Of a DNA stretch of 10,449 nt, positions 1 to 5,665 are shown one piece after another. The DNA lies in NCBI GenBank assembly GCA_021323555.1, contig JAJONP010000064.1, forward strand, positions 1 to 10,449. The letters run 5' to 3'. The DNA comes from Gammaproteobacteria bacterium. Its GTDB lineage: Bacteria > Pseudomonadota > Gammaproteobacteria > DSM-16500. The position numbers and the translations under genes were made by a program. Within the stretch, counting starts at the first letter, position 1. The number at the start of each line of letters is the position of its first letter. A model generated the notes under the pieces. That model made no database searches. It saw only the letters and a program-made list of their open reading frames with translations, and had not been told where the DNA came from.

Positions 1-300
1 GGACGGATCAATGAAATTGAATCCAAATTAAGCCATGCTCAAGTAATTGATGTTCGGCAAATAACGAATAATGGCCGTGTTATTTTTGGCGCTACGGTAC
101 ATGTGCTGAATCAAGATACGGAAGAAACTTTAATTTACCAAATCGTAGGGGACGATGAAGCAGATGTGAAACAAAATAAGATCTCGGTCAATTCGCCGAT
201 TGCCAGAGCATTGATTGGCAAAGAAGAGGGAGATGAAGTTAAGGCGAAGACACCGTTGGGTGAAACGCGTTATGAGATTATGGAAGTGCACTATATCTAG
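1..300 (+). CDS. greA: Transcription elongation factor GreA, C-terminal part (5' end outside window)
   Basis: GreA binds in the secondary channel of RNA polymerase and stimulates cleavage of backtracked transcripts. The frame is open from base 1 and ends at TAG 298-300, so 99 residues of a protein usually near 158 are visible; the N-terminal coiled-coil finger is mostly missing. The visible part starts at the end of the coiled coil ([18 protein letters not shown]) and continues through the FKBP-like C-terminal domain, with the family signatures [37 protein letters not shown] and [11 protein letters not shown]. These match the known E. coli protein almost position for position. A strong intrinsic terminator lies 130 bases downstream, so the gene ends its transcription unit here. 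No sign of damage. Confidence 0.97.
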   Translation, partial: GRINEIESKLSHAQVIDVRQITNNGRVIFGATVHVLNQDTEETLIYQIVGDDEADVKQNKISVNSPIARALIGKEEGDEVKAKTPLGETRYEIMEVHYI

Positions 301-431
301 TGGTGAAATTTGTAAAAAACCACTTTGTGAGCCTTTTCTTACAAGGACTTCAGCTCTGTCTCATTGTTGCGGACACGGCGTCGACCTATACTAACACTGT
401 CAAATTGCATAACTCCTTGTATTTTGTATAG

Positions 432-466
432 CGCGTATAAAGCATTTGTTTTATACGCGTTTTTTT
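432..466 (+). terminator. Intrinsic terminator downstream of greA
   Basis: A perfect 10-bp stem, CGCGTATAAA (432-441) with TTTATACGCG (450-459), closes an 8-base loop and is followed directly by seven T residues (460-466). This is a textbook Rho-independent terminator for the rightward greA transcript and insulates dacB. The 130 bases between the greA stop and the hairpin hold no convincing ORF. Confidence 0.9.
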
Positions 467-537
467 CTTTATACCCCCTTCACTTTTTTTGAAAAAAATT
501 TCCTTTCCCAGCAGAGGCAAATAAAGCAAAAAGCCTA

Positions 538-543
538 TATAAT
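538..543 (+). promoter_or_regulatory. Candidate -10 box for dacB
   Basis: A perfect TATAAT lies 30 bases before the dacB start codon. No good -35 hexamer is seen at 16-18 bases upstream (the sequence there is AGGCAA-like). It therefore rests on the -10 alone, and on being the first such box after the greA terminator. Confidence 0.5.
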
Positions 544-573
544 CTCATTAGTCAGTTTTAAGCGGATCTTACC

Positions 574-2004
574 ATGCACCGTTTCTTATGCCTTATTATA
601 GTTGTTCTCAGTGTCGGTTTTTCAGGCGCTGTCTATGCAAAAACCTCTGATCTCAATAAAACGTTGGATGATATTATTCAGCATCGTTTACCCAATGAAG
701 CCGTTGGGGTCATTGTTGCCGATGCCAAGACAGGCGATATTTTATATGAACATCAAAGCTTTCAAGCGTTTACACCCGCAAGCAATGCCAAGTTATTAAC
801 CACCACTGCAGCTTTATATGCATTGGGTCCTGACTTTCGTTTTAAAACCATAGCGGCTATTAATAAAAAACAGTTAAGCAAGGGGGTATTACAAGGCAAT
901 TTGGGATTGATCTTTACGGGAGATCCGAGTTTCACGACCCAAAAATTAGAGGAATTGATTCGCGATGTTAAACGAAGCGGTATTAATACCATAAGGGGTG
1001 ATATTGTTATTGATGATACGGCGTTTTCAGGGTCTTCTTATGCTGCTGGATGGTTAGAAGATGATTTAGCCTGGTATTATGCTGCTCCTGTTACGGCTGT
1101 TATCTTAAATCAAAATGCCAATACCTATGAATTAGTGCCGAGCCAAACATTGGGCGGAAAAACGAAGTTAATCGCTCCACATGCAGATGATCACATTCAG
1201 ATCAAATCAGATATTGTCACGGTGACAGAATCGGCAGCAGAAGATCATTGTACCCTGATGCTTCATGTCGATAGCGATAATACGATTCATGCTGCCGGCT
1301 GCTGGCCTATCAATACTAAAGCAAAGACGGTACGCCTTGCCCTGGGTAATCCCACTGCTTATGCTGTGGCAGTGATTCAGGAATTGATGGCAAAGCATAA
1401 TATTAGCTTGCAGGGTAAGATAGTCACGGGTAAAACACCTAAAGGCCTGCAAGTGATTGCAAGCCAATCATCATGGCCATTACGGGATTTGATCAAAACG
1501 GTTTTAGAAGACTCCAATAACATTTATACCGAAAGTTTGACGAAAACATTAGGTAAATATTATTACGGTGAAGGTTCTTTTCAAAATGGGACATTGGCGA
1601 TCCGCCAGATTTTATCCAAAAAAGCAGGCATGAATTTTAATCAAGCTTATTTGACAGATGGATCTGGCTTGTCACGTTATAACCTCATTACCCCGCGAGA
1701 GATGATGCGTCTCTTATATGTGATTGAGCATACGCCTCAGTTGAGCAGTGTTATCAAACCGTCTTTACCCTATGCGGGCAAAGACGGGACATTGGCACAC
1801 CGGATGCTGTCTTTTGATTTAACTCAGCATATTCGCGCCAAGACAGGTTCTATGCGGGGGGTATGCGCCTTATCGGGCTATTTAACGACAAAAGAAGGGC
1901 AGAATCTGATTTTCACCGTAATGATTAACCAGATTGTAGGAAAACTTCAAAATGCCCAAGCCGTGCAGGAAGAAATCAGCAGCCGTTTGTACATGCTGGG
2001 ATAA
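574..2004 (+). CDS. dacB: D-alanyl-D-alanine carboxypeptidase/endopeptidase (PBP4 family, S13)
   Basis: A class C low-molecular-mass penicillin-binding protein. It removes the terminal D-Ala from pentapeptides and cleaves D-Ala-mDAP crosslinks in the periplasm. Residues 1-22 form a signal peptide (MHRF, a hydrophobic core, then VYA before Lys23). The three active-site motifs are present in order: SxxK as Ser70-Asn-Ala-Lys73 (nucleophile Ser70), SxN as Ser314-Asn-Asn316, and KTG at 423-425 in KTGSMRGVCALSGY. The S13 hallmark DGSGLSRYN sits at 362-370. The 476 residues and the large insertion between SxxK and SxN agree with PBP4/DacB. The ATG start gives a complete signal peptide; the ribosome site is weak (AGCGGA, about 8 bases upstream). 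It is monocistronic by spacing, with 247 bases to the next gene. It looks intact and functional. Confidence 0.97.
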   Translation: MHRFLCLIIVVLSVGFSGAVYAKTSDLNKTLDDIIQHRLPNEAVGVIVADAKTGDILYEHQSFQAFTPASNAKLLTTTAALYALGPDFRFKTIAAINKKQLSKGVLQGNLGLIFTGDPSFTTQKLEELIRDVKRSGINTIRGDIVIDDTAFSGSSYAAGWLEDDLAWYYAAPVTAVILNQNANTYELVPSQTLGGKTKLIAPHADDHIQIKSDIVTVTESAAEDHCTLMLHVDSDNTIHAAGCWPINTKAKTVRLALGNPTAYAVAVIQELMAKHNISLQGKIVTGKTPKGLQVIASQSSWPLRDLIKTVLEDSNNIYTESLTKTLGKYYYGEGSFQNGTLAIRQILSKKAGMNFNQAYLTDGSGLSRYNLITPREMMRLLYVIEHTPQLSSVIKPSLPYAGKDGTLAHRMLSFDLTQHIRAKTGSMRGVCALSGYLTTKEGQNLIFTVMINQIVGKLQNAQAVQEEISSRLYMLG

Positions 2005-2149
2005 AATTTCCTACAGAAATATATGCTTATTGAGAGATATGGCTTATGCGAAATTCCGTCTTTAGCGGTTATTGTGATAGAGGGGGAAGCGATAGAGTAA
2101 CCCTGTTGCTTGAGAAACTTTTCATTAAGAGAGTGGCTTAAGTAATGCT

Positions 2150-2183
2150 TAGCGCGCGGGTTTGGCCTGGGATCTGCGCGCTA
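2150..2183. terminator. GC-rich stem-loop in the dacB/transporter gap
   Basis: TAGCGCGC (2150-2157) pairs perfectly with GCGCGCTA (2176-2183) over 8 bp around an 18-base loop. It is followed by ATTCTCGTCTTTT instead of a clean T run, so it may be an imperfect terminator for dacB or only a structured intergenic element. Confidence 0.4.
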
Positions 2184-2193
2184 TTCTCGTCTT

Positions 2194-2222
2194 TTGCACC
2201 TTTAGTTCACATTGCTTACAAT
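2194..2222 (+). promoter_or_regulatory. Sigma70-type promoter of the symporter gene
   Basis: TTGCAC (2194-2199), a 17-base spacer, and TACAAT (2217-2222) lie 36 bases before the ATG. The start would fall near 2229, leaving a short leader that includes the GGGAG ribosome site (2247-2251). Confidence 0.7.
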
Positions 2223-2258
2223 GGGTTTCATTATTCTATTTCTATTGGGAGTTAGCCC

Positions 2259-3515
2259 ATGCTTTATAATCCTTTACGCGCCTGGTTATCGTTAGCTGTT
2301 TGGCAGCAAATCATTATTGCTTTGGCAGCGGGTGTTATCTGCGGGCTAACGTTCGGCAGCCGGGCGACAGTCCTGGAACCCCTGGGGGTTCTTTTTATTC
2401 ATGCTATCCAAATGATGGTTGTTCCCGTTGTATTTACAGCAATTATCTGTGCCGTTATTTCGGTGGATGAATTGAAGAGCATGCGTCGTCTGACTCTCAA
2501 AGCTTTTTTGCTGTATGTAGTTTGCATGGTGGTTGCGACTTGTTTAGGAATTGTGGTGGCGCTCTGGGTCAAACCGGGCTTGGGATTTCATTTAACCACT
2601 GCTTTAACTCACGCAGAGCCGCTGGGGGCAGCGCCGACTTTTTCAGAAACCATCCTGGGATTTATTCCGAGTAATCCCTTAAAAGCGTTTACAGAAGGAA
2701 ACATTATTCAAATTTTGATTTTTGGTTTGATCCTGGGTGTGTCGATCAAACTAGCAGGTGAGCCTGCAAAACCTGTTGAAACTTTTTTTAAAGCCTTTTC
2801 ATCAGTCGTATTCAAGTTTGCTCAAATCATTGTAAGTTTTGCACCTTATGGGATATTTGGTTTGATTGCGACGGTATTTGGCCAATATGGGTTGACTGCT
2901 TTGATGCCCTTATTAAAATTTATCGGAACGGTTTATCTAGCGTGTCTCTTGCAATGTGTCGTGGTGTATACTTTCTTATTAGTGTCATTTCGGATTAACC
3001 CGTGGACTTTTTTACGGGGGATCGTTGATGCCATTGTGTTGGCTTATACCACATCGAGCAGTGTGGCGACTTTGCCGGTAACGCTTCGATGTGCCAGAGA
3101 AAATTTAAACCTTGATCGCAGCACTAGCGGATTTTTATTGCCCTTAGGGACAAGTTTTAATTTAAATGGCTTATCAATTTATTTAAGTGTTGCAACGATT
3201 TTTGCAGCGAATATTTTTGGGGTAACTTTACATTTGCCGCAATTTCTGATGATAGTTTTTTCAGTTGTAGTGTCTGCGATGGGAGCCGCAGCGGTACCGG
3301 GATCTGCGCTGATTGTAATGGGGGCAGTGATGAGTTCTGTCGGGATCCCTTTGGGGGCGCTAGCCTTAATTGCGGGGGTTGACCGCTTCAACGATATGGC
3401 CCAGACAGCGACCAGCGTCATTGGGGATTTAGTCACAACGACCGTTATTGCCAAAACAGAGGAAAAGCATCAAGCGATTAATACTGCCGATTTATCTCAT
3501 CAGAATGCCCCTTAA
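2259..3515 (+). CDS. Dicarboxylate/amino acid:cation symporter (DAACS/SLC1 family)
   Basis: An inner-membrane elevator-type transporter of the GltP/GltPh/DctA family, 418 residues, with hydrophobic segments throughout. ATG 2259 has a good ribosome site (GGGAG, 7 bases upstream). Family signatures run in order: the HP1 serine-rich tip TSSSVATLP (265-273), the TM7 stretch PLGTSFNLNG (295-304), HP2 AAAVPGSA (343-350), and TM8 DRFNDMAQTATSVIGD (375-390). Compared with the known GltPh TM8 motif DMGRTMVNVTGD, Asp394 and Asp405 equivalents are kept (Asp379, Asp390). The side-chain carboxylate-binding Arg397 is Gln382, the Na-site Asn401 is Ser386, and the NMDG aspartate is Asn303. This argues against glutamate/aspartate as substrate and perhaps for altered ion coupling; a neutral amino acid is my inference. 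Single-gene unit with its own promoter. Confidence 0.93.
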   Translation: MLYNPLRAWLSLAVWQQIIIALAAGVICGLTFGSRATVLEPLGVLFIHAIQMMVVPVVFTAIICAVISVDELKSMRRLTLKAFLLYVVCMVVATCLGIVVALWVKPGLGFHLTTALTHAEPLGAAPTFSETILGFIPSNPLKAFTEGNIIQILIFGLILGVSIKLAGEPAKPVETFFKAFSSVVFKFAQIIVSFAPYGIFGLIATVFGQYGLTALMPLLKFIGTVYLACLLQCVVVYTFLLVSFRINPWTFLRGIVDAIVLAYTTSSSVATLPVTLRCARENLNLDRSTSGFLLPLGTSFNLNGLSIYLSVATIFAANIFGVTLHLPQFLMIVFSVVVSAMGAAAVPGSALIVMGAVMSSVGIPLGALALIAGVDRFNDMAQTATSVIGDLVTTTVIAKTEEKHQAINTADLSHQNAP

Positions 3516-3544
3516 CAGAGTTGTCTCAATAGGGCGGTTCCGGG

Positions 3545-3573
3545 TTGATATTGAGGATGAAAGTCGTTATGAT
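3545..3573 (+). promoter_or_regulatory. Promoter of tRNA-Lys
   Basis: TTGATA (3545-3550), a 17-base spacer and TATGAT (3568-3573) are followed by the G+C-rich stretch GCCCCC. Such a discriminator is typical of stringently controlled stable-RNA promoters. It lies 18 bases before the mature tRNA 5' end. Confidence 0.75.
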
Positions 3574-3591
3574 GCCCCCACTTCCTACCTT

Positions 3592-3667
3592 GGGCCGTTA
3601 GCTCAGTCGGTAGAGCACTGGACTTTTAATCCATTGGTCGAAGGTTCGATTCCTTCACGGCCCACCA
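3592..3667 (+). tRNA. tRNA-Lys (anticodon UUU)
   Basis: A complete 76-base cloverleaf with encoded CCA. Acceptor GGGCCGT pairs with ACGGCCC, followed by discriminator A and CCA (3665-3667). The D arm is GCTC/GAGC, the anticodon loop is CTTTTAA, the T arm is GAAGG-TTCGATT-CCTTC, and the variable loop is TGGTC. Sequence and anticodon match known gammaproteobacterial tRNA-Lys. The outermost anticodon-stem pair (27-43) is a C-U mismatch where E. coli has G-U. Its 3' end abuts an integrase gene, so it is the likely attachment site of the element to the right; the copy here is intact. Confidence 0.97.
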
Positions 3668-3734
3668 AAAACGCTCTACTAATTCAACAATCTACATCGA
3701 TTTTGACAGTTCTTTTTTTGTTCAAAAAATAGCG

Positions 3735-3763
3735 TTAGAAAAATTTTAGAAATATTTTAGAAA
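3735..3763 (+). repeat. Three phased TTAGAAA repeats, candidate integrase arm sites
   Basis: TTAGAAA occurs at 3735, 3746 and 3757, spaced by exactly 11 bases, about one helical turn. An inverted copy, TTTCTAA, lies at 3779-3785. They lie between the tRNA 3' end and the integrase gene, where lambda-type integrases have arm-type binding sites. The assignment as Int sites is inferred from position and spacing only; the region is AT-rich, so chance repeats are possible. Confidence 0.35.
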
Positions 3764-3786
3764 AAAACCTTTGGATTTTTTCTAAA
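3756..3786. terminator. AT-rich hairpin between tRNA and integrase
   Basis: TTTAGAAAAAA (3756-3766) and TTTTTTCTAAA (3776-3786) form perfect 11-bp arms around a 9-base loop holding a CC/GG mini-stem. It lies about 90 bases past the integrase stop and could end transcription from either side (tRNA or int). The low GC content of the stem makes this uncertain. Confidence 0.35.
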
Positions 3787-3877
3787 GTTGCCGGATTATT
3801 TGCAGAAAAAGCCGTGAAGGGGCATCTCTATCTATTGAACTAAATGAATTAGCATTGAGTGCAAACTGTGGAGGGAG

Positions 3878-5008
3878 CTATTTGACTAACTTGAGATTAG
3901 CAGTGACGAGCGTCCACTGTATATCATGGCCTTGCTGGTACTGATTGGTCATATTACGAGTTGTATGTCCGGCTAATTTTTGGGCATCAATCCCGTTGTT
4001 CTCATAAAGTGCTATTCCTAGTGAACGTATCTCATGAAAAGTCGGGTGTGGTCCTATCTCTAGTTTGCTGAAAAGCCCTGTTGCATCCCGCGCTTCGCTG
4101 AAAGCACGGGTTAGATAAGTAGGGGTAACTTGAGTACGGTGTGATTTGGTAAGCATTTTTTTGGTAGAGAAGGAAGCCTTCTCTGGTATCCTATGCACAA
4201 GGTAAGGCGAGACTACTTCATCTCGGCAGCGTTGAATAATCTTTTTGATTTCAACGCCGAGTTCAATCTTTAGATAAGCGGATGATCCGTGTTTCTTAGT
4301 TTTCTTTTGTATAACATATAAAAATTCAACTTCACGGCCATTTACGTTTTCGACTTTAATATTGTCAAATCGCATACTGGTAACTGTCTCTAGTCGTTGC
4401 AGCGTTAGAAGAGCCAAGTCCATAGCGTTTTTTAACCAAGGATCTGCTATTTCATAAATAGCATTGAATTCATTTAATTTGAGCCGCAGCCGCTTCTTTA
4501 TCAATTTTTTCTTGATTGTGTTTGCCGCTGGATTTTGTTCACATAAGCCATAAGCTATCGCATGTTTAAACATATCACATAATACACCGCGATAACGATT
4601 AAAAGTCCGGGGTTTATCAACAAATTGATCTAGGAACGCAGCAATGTCATGGACAGTAACACTGTCTATAGGGAGTTGTCCTAATTTATCTTTTATTATG
4701 ACCAATTGCTGAAAGTAGCAAGTTCTTGTAGAAGGCACTATATCACGCTCTTTCAAAATAGGAATAAATTTTTCATCAACAAATTGTTGTATAATAGCCC
4801 TTGTTCCTATAACGTTGGCCACTAGATCTTGTCCTGGCATTAACAAGGAATTCAGTTGCTTAGCAGCTGATACTGCTTTTACTTTATCTTTTCCCATTTG
4901 ACAGAATTTTTTAGTATCAGGTCGGCGGTATTTATATCCGCCCCAGTTTTTATCAAAAAACAAGTTAGGCGGCAGCCCTTGGTACTTTGCCTTACGCAAT
5001 CTACCCAC
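3878..5008 (-). CDS. int: Lambda-type tyrosine recombinase (integrase)
   Basis: A site-specific recombinase that integrates and excises the element at the adjacent tRNA-Lys. I choose GTG 5008, not ATG 5026. GTG has a GGAGA ribosome site (5016-5020) 7 bases upstream, and its product starts MGRLRKAKYQGLPPNLFF, which parallels the lambda Int start MGRRR...DLPPNLY. ATG 5026 would add six residues with a worse ribosome site. Counting from GTG (376 residues; lambda Int has 356), the N-terminal 60 or so residues are the arm-binding domain, about 70-165 the core-binding domain, and the rest catalytic. Catalytic residues visible are Arg205 (LQRLET), a Lys in QKKTKK (234-239), His325 and Arg328 (HEIRS), His348 (AGHTT) and nucleophile Tyr357 (NQYQQG). 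All are present, so it should be active. The gene points toward the tRNA and follows an ArdA-like frame. Confidence 0.93.
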   Translation of the reverse strand: MGRLRKAKYQGLPPNLFFDKNWGGYKYRRPDTKKFCQMGKDKVKAVSAAKQLNSLLMPGQDLVANVIGTRAIIQQFVDEKFIPILKERDIVPSTRTCYFQQLVIIKDKLGQLPIDSVTVHDIAAFLDQFVDKPRTFNRYRGVLCDMFKHAIAYGLCEQNPAANTIKKKLIKKRLRLKLNEFNAIYEIADPWLKNAMDLALLTLQRLETVTSMRFDNIKVENVNGREVEFLYVIQKKTKKHGSSAYLKIELGVEIKKIIQRCRDEVVSPYLVHRIPEKASFSTKKMLTKSHRTQVTPTYLTRAFSEARDATGLFSKLEIGPHPTFHEIRSLGIALYENNGIDAQKLAGHTTRNMTNQYQQGHDIQWTLVTANLKLVK

Positions 5009-5031
5009 GTGTTTATCTCCATGCATACGAT

Positions 5032-5245
5032 TTACTCGTCTAACACGTTATTAACGAGTAGATCGACATCAGGATCGCCGGTAGAGCGTTCTTCAGCAGT
5101 GACATCTAGGACTTTTTTCTAATATAATTTTAATTTCTGAATGGATAAGCTCCACATCTTGCGTGGCATCAATCCAAGCACCATGTAATATACCGTTATT
5201 GTAGGAAGCTAAGCAAGCTACATAAATTTGTAAAGTTTCACACAT
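5032..5245 (-). pseudogene. ardA: ArdA-like antirestriction protein, short and frameshifted
   Basis: ATG 5245, with AGGAG (5255-5259) 9 bases upstream, opens a 50-codon frame ending at TGA 5093-5095. Residues 7-27 include IYVACLASYNNGILHG and WIDATQD, the conserved start of ArdA, a DNA-mimic protein that inhibits type I restriction enzymes. The match continues to ILEKSP and then breaks. In the +1 frame, starting in the same A6 run (5112-5117), the sequence continues as DVTAEERSTGDPDVDLLV and NNVLDE to TAA 5032-5034; the AEE recalls the AEEWAIHDYEGF segment of ArdA. Even joined (about 70 residues) this is less than half of a normal ArdA (about 165), so the acidic body is missing. It ends 24 bases before the integrase GTG, so the two are probably co-transcribed. 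Either a pseudogene or a reduced ArdA-N-like small protein. Confidence 0.7.
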
Positions 5246-5281
5246 AATTTAATTCTCCTGTTTAAAGTTTCAATTGATTTA

Positions 5282-5297
5282 GCAGCCGACTGGCTGC
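5282..5297. repeat. Small GC hairpin upstream of the ardA-int unit
   Basis: GCAGCC (5282-5287) and GGCTGC (5292-5297) form a perfect 6-bp stem with loop GACT. It has no T run on either side. It sits 36 bases upstream of the ardA-like start, next to the large palindrome, and might be part of the same regulatory or recombination structure. Confidence 0.5.
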
Positions 5298-5310
5298 GAG
5301 AGGTGAGCGG

Positions 5311-5385
5311 CATGATTTATTTTCTTGACAAGGGTCGCTGTCTTGGCAGCGACTTGCGAAACCCTTGTCAAGAAAATAAATCATG
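5311..5385. repeat. 75-bp imperfect palindrome with perfect 24-bp arms
   Basis: The left arm 5311-5334 (begins CATGATTTATTTTC, ends GACAAGGG) is the exact reverse complement of 5362-5385. The 27-base centre carries a second hairpin, TCGCTG (5335-5340) with CAGCGA (5347-5352) around TCTTGG, then CTTGCGAAA. As RNA or cruciform this is a very stable structure. It lies about 65 bases upstream of the ardA-like start, on the promoter side of the ardA-int unit. It could be an operator, an att/excision-related site, or a copy of a dispersed palindromic repeat; the sequence alone does not decide. A 64-codon open frame across it is a by-product of the palindrome. Confidence 0.9.
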
Positions 5386-5468
5386 GTAAGCTGAACGAGC
5401 AGAAAAGAGGGTGCATTGATAATTAAAATAATAGAAGATTGGATCAAAAAAAGCATGTGAAGCAGGAT

Positions 5469-5612
5469 CTATTGATCTACTCCGCATGCATTACTAGAGT
5501 TTAAGCGATTAAGCATAAGGTTAAGATCTTTTTTCCAAGGAGACATATAGTTTTCAAGTTCATCGGCAATGCCAAAATGAATAATTAACTGTAGAAGAAG
5601 TATTTTAAGTTT
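5469..5612 (-). pseudogene. Remnant reading frame without a start codon
   Basis: On the minus strand a 47-codon stretch is open from just after TAA (5613-5615) to TAG 5469-5471. It reads like real protein: LLLQLIIHFGIADELENY, then MSPWKKDLNLMLNRLN and SSNACGVDQ. There is no ATG, GTG or TTG before Met23, so it is most likely the C-terminal remnant of a lost gene, downstream of the SIR2 gene on the same strand. A short product from ATG at Met23 (25 residues) is possible but has no clear ribosome site. I do not recognise a family. Apart from this remnant, 5386-5665 shows nothing further. Confidence 0.3.
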
Positions 5613-5665
5613 TTAGCGACTAAGTAACCGTTTGCTAAAAGTATTATTAGTAATTTATCTTCTTA

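Noticed and set aside
3448..3732. 94-codon plus-strand open frame
   Set aside because: It overlaps the end of the symporter gene and runs straight through the tRNA-Lys; not a real gene.
3811..3822. GCCGTGAAGG, an inverted copy of part of the tRNA-Lys 3' end, with CCGTGAAGGGG also at 9466-9476
   Set aside because: Attachment-site duplications are direct repeats of the tRNA end, not inverted, and 10-11 base matches are expected by chance in 10 kb.
4329..4340. CTTCACGGCC, similar to the tRNA 3' end, as a possible second att site
   Set aside because: It lies inside the intact integrase coding sequence and matches only about 10 bases; chance.
5100..5120. Programmed -1 frameshift at A AAA AAG in the ardA-like frame
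   Set aside because: The heptamer is not in the required codon phase, and -1 would hit TAG at once; only a +1 shift or a base change would extend the frame.
5262..5456. 64-codon minus-strand open frame across the palindrome
   Set aside because: It is made largely by the palindrome itself, and its composition is unlike a protein family. It also contains the leader of the ardA-like frame.
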